From Myxococcales bacterium (GTDB lineage Bacteria > Myxococcota_A > Polyangia > Polyangiales > Polyangiaceae), in the NCBI GenBank assembly GCA_016191785.1, contig JACPVJ010000079.1, positions 29,801 to 93,800 of the forward strand: a DNA stretch of 64,000 nucleotides. Direction: 5' to 3'. Positions 19,705 to 30,872 of this stretch are shown one piece after another; within the stretch, counting starts at the first letter, position 1, and each line of letters starts with the position of its first letter. Below the pieces are notes generated by a model, which searched no databases, was not told the DNA's origin, and was given only the letters and a program-made list of their open reading frames with translations. Position numbers and translations under genes: made by a program.

Positions 19705-21237
19705 ATGCGCTTCGGACTCCGGCTCGGTCTCGCGATGGGCCTCTTCACGGTGGGGTGCGGGTCATCGGACGACGGTGGGGGCGGCGGCGGCGGGCTCCCC
19801 AAGGACCCGGTCCGGCTCACTACGGAGGTGACGCTGACGCCCGCGGTCGCGGTGAGCGATCCCGCGGAGGCACGCAAGCCGTCGGATCCGACCGATCGCG
19901 CGGCGATGCTGAAAGAGGGGTTCGGCAAGCTGGTCGAGGGCGCCGGCGAGCCTCACGCCAAGCGCACGCCACCCGGGAAGGCCCCGCCCGCACCAGGCGC
20001 AAGCGCCAAACGCGTCGCGCGCTTCGTGCACATGCCCGACCTGCAGCTCGCCGACGACGAGTCTCCGACTCGCCTCGCCACCTTCGACAGCCCCGGGACC
20101 CTGTCCGGCGCGTACCGGCCGCAGGACTCGAACCTGTGCCACATGCTGAACGCCGCCGTGCAGAGCGTGAACGAGCTGCACGAGGCCGATCCCGTCGACT
20201 TCTTGCTGCTCGGCGGCGACAACGCGGACAGCGCGCAGCAAAACGAGATCGACTGGGTGTTGGCGCTCTTGAGTGGCAAGGACTCGGTCGAGTGCGACTC
20301 GGGCGCGGACGACGACCCGCGGCACGGCGGCGGCAACGACGGCAAAGACGCGCTGGTCGCGCCGGGGCTCGCCATGCCCTGGTACTGGGTCACGGGCAAC
20401 CACGACATCTTGATCCAGGGCAACCTGCCGGTCAGCAGCGCGAAGCAGTCCGAGGCCACGGGCTCGTACGCGGCCGGCGGCACGCGCGACTGGAGCCAGT
20501 CGGGCGGCCCGCTGATCACCGGCGAGGTCGTGCCCGACGAAGCGCGGCTGCCCCTGATGCGCAAAGAGATCATGGCACGCATCGCCGCCGACGCGGACGG
20601 CCACGGCGTGGGCGCGGCACAGACCCAGAGCGGCAAGGCGATCTACACCTTCGACGTGGAGGGCACGCCGCTGCGTTTCCTGGTGCTCGACACCGCGGCA
20701 GAGACCGGAGGCTCCGAGGGTCTGCTCCGCCAAGGCGACATCGACGCGGTGATCAAACCGGCGCTCGACCAGGCGAAAGCCGATGGGAAGTGGGTCGCGC
20801 TGGCTTCACACCACGCCACCAGCTCCCTGGGCGACGGCACGGGGCTCGGCGGAAAGCAGCAGCCAGACGCGGTGACCCAAGATGCCTGGGTCGCGCTCTT
20901 GGCGTCCTACCCGAACGTGGTCTTCAGCATGGTGGGTCACTCGCACCAGAACCGAATCAAGTGGGTCGGCCCTTCCGGCAGCCACGCCTTCTGGGAGGTC
21001 ATGACCAGCGCCCTGGCCGACTTTCCCCACCAGATCCGCATCGTCGAGATCTGGGATCAAGACAACGGCTGGTTGATGCTGAAGACGACCAACGTGGACT
21101 TTTCGGTGATGGGCGATCCGGTAGCGCTCGAGGCCCGCACCCTCGGCGCCCTCGACTTCGTCGCGGGTTGGTCGGGCACCGACGGCCCCGGTGCCGCCGA
21201 CGATCGCAACGCCGAGGTCTGGATCGAGAAGCCATGA
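19705..21237 (+). CDS. Metallophosphoesterase lipoprotein
   Basis: A 510-residue exported protein with lipobox TVGC and a Gly-rich linker, then a calcineurin-like phosphoesterase fold. Metal motifs are visible: HMPDLQLADDE (D-x-x), GGDNADS, GNHDIL, and C-terminal HHATSS and GHSHQNRIKW. A long Cys/Gly-containing insertion lies between the second and third blocks. Such proteins hydrolyse phosphate esters outside the cytoplasm; the substrate is not predictable. It ends 24 nt before tRNA-Sec on the opposite strand. ATG 19705 gives the signal peptide. Confidence 0.88.
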   Translation: MRFGLRLGLAMGLFTVGCGSSDDGGGGGGGLPKDPVRLTTEVTLTPAVAVSDPAEARKPSDPTDRAAMLKEGFGKLVEGAGEPHAKRTPPGKAPPAPGASAKRVARFVHMPDLQLADDESPTRLATFDSPGTLSGAYRPQDSNLCHMLNAAVQSVNELHEADPVDFLLLGGDNADSAQQNEIDWVLALLSGKDSVECDSGADDDPRHGGGNDGKDALVAPGLAMPWYWVTGNHDILIQGNLPVSSAKQSEATGSYAAGGTRDWSQSGGPLITGEVVPDEARLPLMRKEIMARIAADADGHGVGAAQTQSGKAIYTFDVEGTPLRFLVLDTAAETGGSEGLLRQGDIDAVIKPALDQAKADGKWVALASHHATSSLGDGTGLGGKQQPDAVTQDAWVALLASYPNVVFSMVGHSHQNRIKWVGPSGSHAFWEVMTSALADFPHQIRIVEIWDQDNGWLMLKTTNVDFSVMGDPVALEARTLGALDFVAGWSGTDGPGAADDRNAEVWIEKP

Positions 21238-21261
21238 ACGCTCGACCCGGGGGCGAATGGG

Positions 21262-21359
21262 CGGAAGCGCATGGGAATCGAACCCACCGGACCCCGGGAT
21301 GAACCGAGGCCCCATCGGTTTTGAAGACCGAGGGCCGCGCCAGCGTACCAAGCGCTTCC
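21262..21359 (-). tRNA. selC: Selenocysteine tRNA, anticodon UCA
   Basis: The minus-strand sequence is a tRNA-Sec: an 8-bp acceptor stem (GGAAGCGC with GCGCTTCC), a 5-bp T stem with loop UUCGAUU, anticodon loop CUUCAAA (anticodon UCA) on a 5-bp stem UCGGU/ACCGA, and a long variable arm with a 6-bp stem around loop UUCA. The discriminator is G at 21262 and CCA is not encoded. The 8+5 acceptor/T geometry and length of about 98 nt are diagnostic. The D stem does not pair cleanly by eye, which should be checked. The gene is head-to-head with selB, only 45 nt apart. Confidence 0.93.
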
Positions 21360-21404
21360 GAACATGGCTTACCAGCAAGCCGCCGGCGTTGCTACCTTCT
21401 CGGC

Positions 21405-23339
21405 GTGACCGCCCCCGCCGAGACGTCGCGCCGCGTGGTGATCGCCACCGCCGGCCACGTCGATCACGGCAAGACGTCGCTGATTCGCGCGCTGACCGGG
21501 ACGGACACCGATCGTTTGCCGGACGAGAAGCGGCGGGGGATCAGCATCGAGCTCGGGTTCGCCGAGCTCCCCGAAGCGGGGATCAGCTTCATCGACGTCC
21601 CCGGGCACAAGAAGCTGGTCCACGCGATGATCGCCGGCGTGGGCGGAGTGGACGGCGTGCTCTTGTGTGTGGCGGCAGACGACGGTGTCATGCCCCAGAC
21701 GCGCGAGCACCTGCACATCTGCAAGTTGCTCGACATCCGTCGGGCCGTCGTCGCGCTGACCAAGGCCGACCTGGTCGATGACGAGATGCTAGAGCTCGCG
21801 GAGGCCGACGCACGGTCCACGCTCGAGGAGTTGGGCATCGAGGCCATCGGCGTGGTGCGGACCGCGGTCACCGATGGGCGGGGGCTGCCCGAGCTCGGGG
21901 CACTGCTCGGCCAGCTTTCCGCCGCGACTCCGCCTCGAGGCGCCAGCCAGCGCGCGTGGCTGCCGGTCGACCGAGTGTTCAGCGTGAAGGGCGCGGGCAC
22001 CGTCGCCACGGGCACCCTGACGCGCGGGTCGCTGACCCTGGGCGCTCCAGTCTTCGTCGCGACCGCGCGCGGCGTGCGCGAGAGCGCTTGTCGCGGGCTG
22101 GAGGTCCACGGGCGTTCCGTCGGCGCTGCCACCGCCCCCTGCCGCGTCGCGGTGAACCTGGCGCGCCTCGAGGTCGCCGACGTGTCGCGCGGTGACGTGC
22201 TCACGCTCGATCCCGACCTGCCCCTCTCGAACCGACTCGACGCTCGGCTCACGGCGCTGCCGGGGACCGAGCGCGCGCTCGCGGACGGAAGCCCGGTCAC
22301 GGCCCACGTTGGAACCACGCGCGTCGGAGCGCGGGTCACCCGGATCGAAGCGGAGCTGTTTCAGCTCGCGCTCGACCAGCCGATCCCCTGCCAGGGGGGC
22401 GTCGGCATCGTGCTACGCGGGTTTCACTCGACCCGCGACCACGGCGCCGTGCTCGCCGGCGGCAGGGTGCTCGACGCGCTGGCTCCGCCGCTTCCGAGAC
22501 GGCGAGACGTCGCCGGGCGTGAGCTCCGGGCCGCCACCCTCCTTCAGGTCGCCCAGGGCGACTGGGCCGTCGCGCTCGGCGGCCTGATGGAGATCGCCTC
22601 CCCTCGTCCGATCTTCGGGCCCGAGATCGAGCGGCGCTTCGGGCTCGAGCCGGGCGACCTTGCCCGGTGGCTCACCGGCAAGAAGCGCAAAGGCCCGGCC
22701 GACGCGCTGGCTCTGCCGAACCAAGCCTACACGCTGCCCCGGGCGATCGAAGCAGTGACGCGAGACCTCACCCGACACCTCGAGCAGCACCACACCGCCC
22801 ACGCCGACGAGCCGGGGATGTCCCTCGAGACGCTGCGCACCCAGCTCGTGGCTCGCGCCGGGCGCGAGGTCAGCGACCTCGCCATCGAGCGCGCCGTGAA
22901 GAGCGGTCTCGTGCTCGTCTCGGCGGGCCTGGTCGCTCTGGAGACCTTTGCGACCACCCGAGGCCCCGAAGCGCGACGCACCGCCGAGAGGGTCCTGGAA
23001 GTGATCGATGCCGCGGGCCTCGAGGGTGTGCCGGAGAGCGCCGTCGCTTCGCGCGTGCCCGGTGAGCGCCCCGAGAGCGTGAAGAGCGCGCTGACGCGCC
23101 TCACGAACGAGGCTCACGCCCGACGGCTCTCCGGGCTGTGGTTCGCCGAACGCCACCTCGACGAGCTGCGCCACAAGGTCGCCGCCCACCTGGCCACCCA
23201 CGCCGTGATGAGCGTGCCCGCATTCAAGGATCTGGCCGGCGTGTCTCGGAAGCAGGCCATTCCCTTGCTCGAACAGCTGGACCGCGAAGGGACCACTCGG
23301 CGGCAAGGGGACGACCGGGTGGCCGGCAAGAAGGACTGA
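21405..23339 (+). CDS. selB: Selenocysteine-specific translation elongation factor
   Basis: SelB, a 644-residue EF-Tu-like GTPase that carries selenocysteyl-tRNA to UGA codons marked by a SECIS hairpin. The P-loop GHVDHGKT is at residues 17-24, with TDTDRLPDEKRRGISIELGFA (switch I region) and DVPGHKKL (G3). Residues 175-370 form the EF-Tu-like beta domains and about 400-644 the winged-helix repeats that bind the SECIS RNA. GTG 21405 is chosen because it directly precedes the GTPase domain; an earlier in-frame start lies within the antisense of tRNA-Sec. It ends 3 nt before a convergent kinase gene. Confidence 0.95.
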   Translation: MTAPAETSRRVVIATAGHVDHGKTSLIRALTGTDTDRLPDEKRRGISIELGFAELPEAGISFIDVPGHKKLVHAMIAGVGGVDGVLLCVAADDGVMPQTREHLHICKLLDIRRAVVALTKADLVDDEMLELAEADARSTLEELGIEAIGVVRTAVTDGRGLPELGALLGQLSAATPPRGASQRAWLPVDRVFSVKGAGTVATGTLTRGSLTLGAPVFVATARGVRESACRGLEVHGRSVGAATAPCRVAVNLARLEVADVSRGDVLTLDPDLPLSNRLDARLTALPGTERALADGSPVTAHVGTTRVGARVTRIEAELFQLALDQPIPCQGGVGIVLRGFHSTRDHGAVLAGGRVLDALAPPLPRRRDVAGRELRAATLLQVAQGDWAVALGGLMEIASPRPIFGPEIERRFGLEPGDLARWLTGKKRKGPADALALPNQAYTLPRAIEAVTRDLTRHLEQHHTAHADEPGMSLETLRTQLVARAGREVSDLAIERAVKSGLVLVSAGLVALETFATTRGPEARRTAERVLEVIDAAGLEGVPESAVASRVPGERPESVKSALTRLTNEAHARRLSGLWFAERHLDELRHKVAAHLATHAVMSVPAFKDLAGVSRKQAIPLLEQLDREGTTRRQGDDRVAGKKD

Positions 23340-23342
23340 GCT

Positions 23343-25220
23343 TCACGCCGGCGGCCGTTGGCTGTTTCTGGGCTTCGACTCGCCGATTCGCCAGCGCTTG
23401 TTCTCGGCCTTCAGCGCCTGGAGCACGTCCGTCCCCCAGGGCTGGGTCGTGAGCAACGCGTCGGCGTCCCGCCGGATGCGATCGTCCAGGCGACTCTTGG
23501 CCGCGTCGGTCAGCGCCGCCGCGAACATCATCGACGACGAGAACCGACGATCGGTCTCCTTGGCCAGCGCCAGCGCCAGCGCGCGCTCCACGTCCTCACC
23601 GATCTTGATCAAGTCCGACGGGCGGACGGGCTGGACGTGCGCCACGTTGTACAGGGTGCTCGCGCTGTCCGCGCCGGTGAACGCCGGCTTCCCAGTGAGC
23701 ACTCGGTACGCCACGATGCCGAGCGCGAAGACGTCAGCCCGGTGATCCACGGACGCGCCTCGCGCCTGCTCGGGTGACATGTAGCTGGGGGTGCCCACGG
23801 CGGCCCCTTGGGTGAGGTCCTTTGCGACGTCCTTCACCTTCGAGACGCCGAAATCGAGCACCTTCCAGACGGCGCGCCCCGCGCTCTGCACCCGGAACAG
23901 GTTCTGAGGTTTGAGGTCGCGGTGCACGATGCCGCTCTCGTCGGCGGCCGCCAGCGCTTGACCCACCTGCTGAACCAGCTCGATGGCTTCGGCCATGCCG
24001 AGCCGCTTGGTGTCGCGGAGAATCTGCGCCAGGTCGGCGCCCTCGAGCAGCTCCATCACCAGGAACGGAGAGCCGCCCTCGGCCACGCCGCGGTCCAAGA
24101 CTCTCACGATGTGCTTCGACTCGACGCGGGTGGCGATGTCCGCCTCACGAAAGAACCGTTCCACGGCCGAGACGTCTTCGGTCAGCGCGGCGCTCAAGAA
24201 CTTGATGGCCACGGCGCGATCAGTGTCCTCTGCCCAGGCGCGATACACCTCGCCCATCGCTCCACGGCCGATGATCTCTCCCACGGCGTACTTCCCGACC
24301 TGTTGGTCGGTGAAGCGCCCCTGCTTGGCGGCTCGCTCTTGATCGAGCTCGGCCCGCACCTCGTTCAATAGCGCCTCGCGCTTCTTGATTTGCCGGGTGG
24401 CGCGCTCGAGCCGCTCGAACGCGGCGAGCGTCGCCTGCCGGCTGCGGCGCGCCATCCAGAAGGTGGCGACGAACAGCACCTGGCAGACCATCGCGACGGC
24501 GAACATGCTGGGCAACTCGGGTGCGGTGAGGGCCATCACGGCCTGATCGGTGCGCAAGACCCCGACCATGGCGCCCACCGAGAGCAGCAAGTACCCGAGC
24601 GCTCCGCTCAGGAAGACCGCCCAGCCCGAGCGCGGCGAGTCGCCGACACCGAAGAAGTAGATCCCGATGTACATGGCGATGATCGTGGGCGAGAAAATCC
24701 CGACGTAGAAGACCACCGCCAGGATCGAGGCCACGCAGCACAGCCCCTGAAACAGCAGCTTCCGCGAGTCGAACCGCTCGGGCTCGCGGAACTCGATCAG
24801 GAGCCACGTCGTCACCGCGACCGTGAAGCCGGTCACGGCAGTGGCGAGCCAGCGCCCCGGCGAGACACGCTCGGGCAGCCACACCGCGATCATCGCAGCC
24901 GCCCCCGCCGCGATCACCAGGCGGAACAAGGCGAGAGCGCGGGCGTGCTCCTCGCTCCGCAAGATCAAGGGCGAAGCGGTGGTGACCCCGCTCGCTGCCC
25001 CGCCTCGCGTGAAGGCCATGCCGGTCGCACTGGTGACGCCGCTCTGGGAGCGCGCCGAGTCGTCCGTCGGGGTCGAAGCGGCCTCGGGGCCGTCGGTCGC
25101 GCCGACCTCGGTGGCCTCGGGTTCGCGCTTCGGGCGTAAATCGATCTCGGTCGGCTCGTCGGGCGCAGCGACCCGACGCGACGGGGGACCCGCTGCCTCC
25201 TCTCCCGACTCGTCCGACAT
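23343..25220 (-). CDS. Membrane Ser/Thr protein kinase with N-terminal multi-helix sensor
   Basis: A 625-residue protein. Residues 1-90 are polar and Ser/Thr/Glu-rich. About five or six hydrophobic helices follow (about 95-275), then a coiled-coil linker (about 275-320) and a C-terminal kinase domain (about 327-595). The kinase shows the GRGAMG glycine loop, catalytic Lys in VAIKFL, HRDLKPQN and DFG (LDFGVSK), so it should be active. In most bacterial Ser/Thr kinases the kinase is N-terminal and the sensor extracellular and C-terminal; here the order is reversed. It could supply the phosphothreonine for the FHA regulator at 3850-5706, but nothing links them directly. ATG 25220 has no obvious ribosome site. 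Confidence 0.9.
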   Translation of the reverse strand: MSDESGEEAAGPPSRRVAAPDEPTEIDLRPKREPEATEVGATDGPEAASTPTDDSARSQSGVTSATGMAFTRGGAASGVTTASPLILRSEEHARALALFRLVIAAGAAAMIAVWLPERVSPGRWLATAVTGFTVAVTTWLLIEFREPERFDSRKLLFQGLCCVASILAVVFYVGIFSPTIIAMYIGIYFFGVGDSPRSGWAVFLSGALGYLLLSVGAMVGVLRTDQAVMALTAPELPSMFAVAMVCQVLFVATFWMARRSRQATLAAFERLERATRQIKKREALLNEVRAELDQERAAKQGRFTDQQVGKYAVGEIIGRGAMGEVYRAWAEDTDRAVAIKFLSAALTEDVSAVERFFREADIATRVESKHIVRVLDRGVAEGGSPFLVMELLEGADLAQILRDTKRLGMAEAIELVQQVGQALAAADESGIVHRDLKPQNLFRVQSAGRAVWKVLDFGVSKVKDVAKDLTQGAAVGTPSYMSPEQARGASVDHRADVFALGIVAYRVLTGKPAFTGADSASTLYNVAHVQPVRPSDLIKIGEDVERALALALAKETDRRFSSSMMFAAALTDAAKSRLDDRIRRDADALLTTQPWGTDVLQALKAENKRWRIGESKPRNSQRPPA

Positions 25221-25311
25221 GATCCCGACCCAAGGGTAGCGCCCCCGCCGGCGCCAGTGCAAAGCTCCCGAGATTGCGCGCTTCACGCGACTGGAACTAG
25301 GCTCGCGCCCG

Positions 25312-27468
<2,157 letters not shown>

Positions 27469-27496
27469 GCGACCAACCGAATGACCCCAGGCGAGC

Positions 27497-28948
27497 TCAG
27501 GCGCGCGAGTCGGGTCGGGCTTTCTTCTTGCCGCTCCGCTTGCGCCCGCGTGCAGGCGGCTCGGCCGCCGGCTCGTCGAGCTCGGCGAGCGCGTCGCGGA
27601 TCGCCGCGGCGAACAGATCCAGGTCGGGGACCGCGTCCCAGTCCCCGGTGAGCCCGAAGCCGAGCGCGCCGTCGTACGACAGGACCGCGACCCCCAGCGG
27701 GTTCTGGGCGAACACCGGCACATAGGGGAACGCCTCGAGCATCCGCGCGCCCCTCAAATAGAGTGGGAACTGCGGGCCGGGCACGTTGGTGACGACCAGA
27801 TTCACCATCCGCTGCAGGGCCACGGCCCGCCCCACCAGCGAGAGCAGCGTGGGGGGCGCGTACTCGCCGAGCTGCACCCAGAACTCCGCGCCCACCGCCT
27901 GCCGAGAGCGTTTCAGATCCGTCATGCGATCGCGTAGACGGGCGAGCCGCGCCACGGGGTCGGCCTCGCCGACCGGCAGCTCGGCCGCGATCATGCTCAC
28001 CTTGTTGCCCCATGTCCGTGCCTGCGACGCGTCGCGCACGCTGACGGGCACCATCGCCTTCATCACCAAACCCTCGACGCTCTCGCCCCGTGCGAGCAGC
28101 AGCTTGCGCAGGGCGCTGGTGACCAGCGAGAGCACGACGTCGTTGACCGTGCAGTCGTGCCGCTTTCGCACGCGCTTCACGTCCGAGAGCGACAGCCGCA
28201 CGACCTGGTAACGGCGGTGCGCGCCCAGCTGCGCGTTCAAGCTGGTGCGCGGCATGACCTCCGCCGCTGCCCGCCCGAAAGACTTGATGCCGTCGAGCAC
28301 CTCACGCGCCTTGTCGGCCAGCTGATCGCGCGCCTCGGGATCGCCCCAGACCCGGAGCGCCGCGTCCCGCAGTTGCCGCGGGCGCTCGCGGAGCTCGAGC
28401 AACGCGTCTCGGGTCAGCTCCGCGTCGCTGGGCTCGGGCTCGGGCGACCACGGCTCTGGCGCCGTCCGCGGCGCGTCTGGCGCGAAGTCGAGCAGCACCG
28501 TTCCCAGATCGACGCCACTCACCCCGTCGATCAGGCAGTGGTGGGTCTTCTGGATCAAACCCCGACGCCCGTCCTCGAGATCGAAGACCCACATCTCCCA
28601 GAGCGGCTTCCGGCGATCGAGGGGCTGGCTCATGACCCGACCCATCAGCGCCAGCGCCTCGCGCTCGCCGCGCGGCTTGGGTAGACCGGTCCAGCGCACG
28701 TGGAAACGCAAATCGAAGTGGGGGTCGTCCACCCACACCGGGCGGTGCAGCCCCCCCGGAACGAAGCGCACCTTCTTGCGGAAGCGCGGCACGTAGTGGA
28801 GGCGGCTCTGGATGTGATCGAAGATGTCGGCTTCGCCGATGCCGTTGTCCTCGAAGAACAGCAGCGAGCCCACGTGCATGTGGGCGGTCGGGCTCTCGGC
28901 GTAGAGAAATGCGCAGTCGAGCGCAGAGAGGCGTTCGAAGCGGCTCAT
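27497..28948 (-). CDS. Wax ester synthase / diacylglycerol O-acyltransferase (WS/DGAT)
   Basis: A 483-residue acyltransferase that joins acyl-CoA to a fatty alcohol or diacylglycerol for storage lipid. The active-site motif HHCLIDG is at residues 136-142 (His136/His137 to Asp141/Gly142), with the conserved VPRFRKKV and PLWEMW upstream. The C-terminal stretch ends in a basic RKRSGKKK tail. The ATG at 28948 follows the MSRFERLSALDCAFLY start typical of the family. The gene lies 10 nt downstream of the Cys-rich lipoprotein gene on the same strand, so cotranscription is possible but no functional link is obvious. Confidence 0.92.
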   Translation of the reverse strand: MSRFERLSALDCAFLYAESPTAHMHVGSLLFFEDNGIGEADIFDHIQSRLHYVPRFRKKVRFVPGGLHRPVWVDDPHFDLRFHVRWTGLPKPRGEREALALMGRVMSQPLDRRKPLWEMWVFDLEDGRRGLIQKTHHCLIDGVSGVDLGTVLLDFAPDAPRTAPEPWSPEPEPSDAELTRDALLELRERPRQLRDAALRVWGDPEARDQLADKAREVLDGIKSFGRAAAEVMPRTSLNAQLGAHRRYQVVRLSLSDVKRVRKRHDCTVNDVVLSLVTSALRKLLLARGESVEGLVMKAMVPVSVRDASQARTWGNKVSMIAAELPVGEADPVARLARLRDRMTDLKRSRQAVGAEFWVQLGEYAPPTLLSLVGRAVALQRMVNLVVTNVPGPQFPLYLRGARMLEAFPYVPVFAQNPLGVAVLSYDGALGFGLTGDWDAVPDLDLFAAAIRDALAELDEPAAEPPARGRKRSGKKKARPDSRA

Positions 28949-28958
28949 GGCCCGAGCT

Positions 28959-30827
28959 TCAGCCGCCGTCGCCGCCCTCGGCGCCGCCGTCGGTCGGGGT
29001 CCCCACGCAGTTGCCGGTCTTGCAAGTCTTGCTCTGCGCCGTGCAGTCGTTGCCACAGGTGCCGCAGTTCTTGTTGTCCGTCTGCTTGTCGGTGCAGGTC
29101 GACCCACACCGATCCGGCGTGGGCGCGCTGCAGGTGAAGTCGCAGCTGCCGCTGACGCAAGTCGCGCTGCCGGTGCCCGCGCTCGGGCCCGGGCAATTGA
29201 TGCACGTGGTTCCGCAGGCCGTGGCGTCGGTGTCGGACTTGCACGCGGCGCCGCACTGGTGAAAGCCCGAGTTGCAGGTGATCTTGCACGAGCTCGCGGT
29301 GCAGTTGTTCACCCCGTTGGCCGGGTCGGTGCACACCGTCGAGCACCCCCCGCAGTGGTTCTTGTCGCTGGTCGGGTTGTAGCAGTCGCTGCCGCACTTC
29401 AGCGTGGTCGGCGCAGTGCAGGTGATGTTGCAGGTGCCCGCGCTGCAAATCGCATTTCCGCTGCCCGAGGACGGGCCGGGGCAGTTCGTGCAGGCGGCGC
29501 CGCAGGCGGTTGGGTCGTTGTTCGCCTTGCACTCGTTGCCGCACTTGTGGAAGCCGTTCTGACAGTTGAAGCCGCAGCCGCCCGAAGCGCAGGTCGCATT
29601 GCCGTTGGCGGGTGGGGTGCACTTGGTCCCGCAGTTGCCGCAGTAGTTGATGTCGGTCGAGGTGTTGACGCAGACCCCGCTGCAATTCGTCAACCCCGAG
29701 CCACAGCTCTCGGCGCAGGCGCCGTTGCTGCACACCACGCTGCCGCCCGAGGGCGCCTTGCAGACGTTCCCACAGGTGCCGCAGTTGTTCTTGTCTTGGC
29801 CGGTGTTGACCTCGCAGCCATTGGTCTTGTTGCCGTCGCAGTCGGTGAACCCGGGCTTGCACACGTCGTAGGTGCAGCTGCCCCCGACGCACTGTGCGGT
29901 CACGACGTTGAGGGGGTTGCATGCCTTGCCACACACCCCGCAGTGCAGCGGGTTGGTGTTGGTGTCGGTCTCGCACCCGTCGTCCACGTTGCCGTTGCAG
30001 TTTCCCCAGCCCGGGTTGCAGGCCAGCTTGCAGCTTCCCCCCTGGCACGTGGCGCTGGCGTGGTTCTCGTTGCAGGCCTTGCCGCAAGCGCCGCAGTTGA
30101 GCTTGTTGCCGCTGTTGATGTTCGTCTCGCAACCGTTGGCGTCGTTCGCGTCGCAGTTGGCGAACCCGCTGACACAGGTGGTGACCACGCAGACTTCTTG
30201 CGAGCACGCCTCTTGCGCGTTGGCCAGGTCGCACCCGTTGCCGCACGTCTTGCAGTTGCCGACGTCGGTGGCCACGTCGACCTCGCACCCGTTGGCCTTG
30301 TTGCCGTCGCAGTCGCGTCGCGTCAGGCACGACGTCGCGCCGGTCGGGCAGCACTCGTTCACCTCGCAGACGCCGGCGCTGCAAATCCAGCCCGGGCCCT
30401 TCGACGCCACGCAGTCGGTCGCGCAGTCACCACAGTGGTTCTTGTCACCGGTGAGGTCCGTCTCGCAGCCGTCCACCGGGTTGTTGTTGCAGTCGGCCCA
30501 CCCGTTGTCGCATTGGTCCACGGCGCAACTGCCGCTGTCGCACTTCGGGCTGGCGTGGGGCACGGCGCAGGGCTCGCACGAGGCCGCCTGACTGCAGCCG
30601 AGCTTCGGGTCGTCGGAGGTCAAGCAGAGCAGCTCGGTGGGCTTGTCCGGATCCGGGCAGACTTTCGACCCGGGGAAGCACTGCCCCCCGCCGAGCCCGC
30701 CACCGCCGTCGGTGGCGCCGGCACCCGAGTCGGCCTTCAGCCCACCCTCTTCGGTGACGCCGCAGCCGCCAAAGGCGGGCAAGAGCAGCGTTCCGAGGCC
30801 CAGGAAGATCAAAAAGCGCCGCACCAC
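28959..30827 (-). CDS. Lipoprotein with about ten tandem cysteine-rich modules
   Basis: A 622-residue secreted lipoprotein: a signal peptide ends in the lipobox FGGC (C22), a Gly/Asp-rich spacer follows, then about ten modules of roughly 45-55 residues. The first half uses a pattern with the GCE step (C-x-x-G-(W/F)-x-x-C...NGCE...NCGxCGxxC), while the second half alternates shorter variants (C-N-S-G-F-H-x-C-G-x-x-C, then CPGPSxGxG). Each module has about six Cys, so the mature domain is probably a chain of disulfide-linked knots on the cell surface. No catalytic motif is seen. Start is GTG 30827. Confidence 0.88.
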   Translation of the reverse strand: MVRRFLIFLGLGTLLLPAFGGCGVTEEGGLKADSGAGATDGGGGLGGGQCFPGSKVCPDPDKPTELLCLTSDDPKLGCSQAASCEPCAVPHASPKCDSGSCAVDQCDNGWADCNNNPVDGCETDLTGDKNHCGDCATDCVASKGPGWICSAGVCEVNECCPTGATSCLTRRDCDGNKANGCEVDVATDVGNCKTCGNGCDLANAQEACSQEVCVVTTCVSGFANCDANDANGCETNINSGNKLNCGACGKACNENHASATCQGGSCKLACNPGWGNCNGNVDDGCETDTNTNPLHCGVCGKACNPLNVVTAQCVGGSCTYDVCKPGFTDCDGNKTNGCEVNTGQDKNNCGTCGNVCKAPSGGSVVCSNGACAESCGSGLTNCSGVCVNTSTDINYCGNCGTKCTPPANGNATCASGGCGFNCQNGFHKCGNECKANNDPTACGAACTNCPGPSSGSGNAICSAGTCNITCTAPTTLKCGSDCYNPTSDKNHCGGCSTVCTDPANGVNNCTASSCKITCNSGFHQCGAACKSDTDATACGTTCINCPGPSAGTGSATCVSGSCDFTCSAPTPDRCGSTCTDKQTDNKNCGTCGNDCTAQSKTCKTGNCVGTPTDGGAEGGDGG

Positions 30828-30872
30828 GCCCTGAGCTTACTACGGGCGGGGCGCGCTTTCGAGCGCGGGCGG

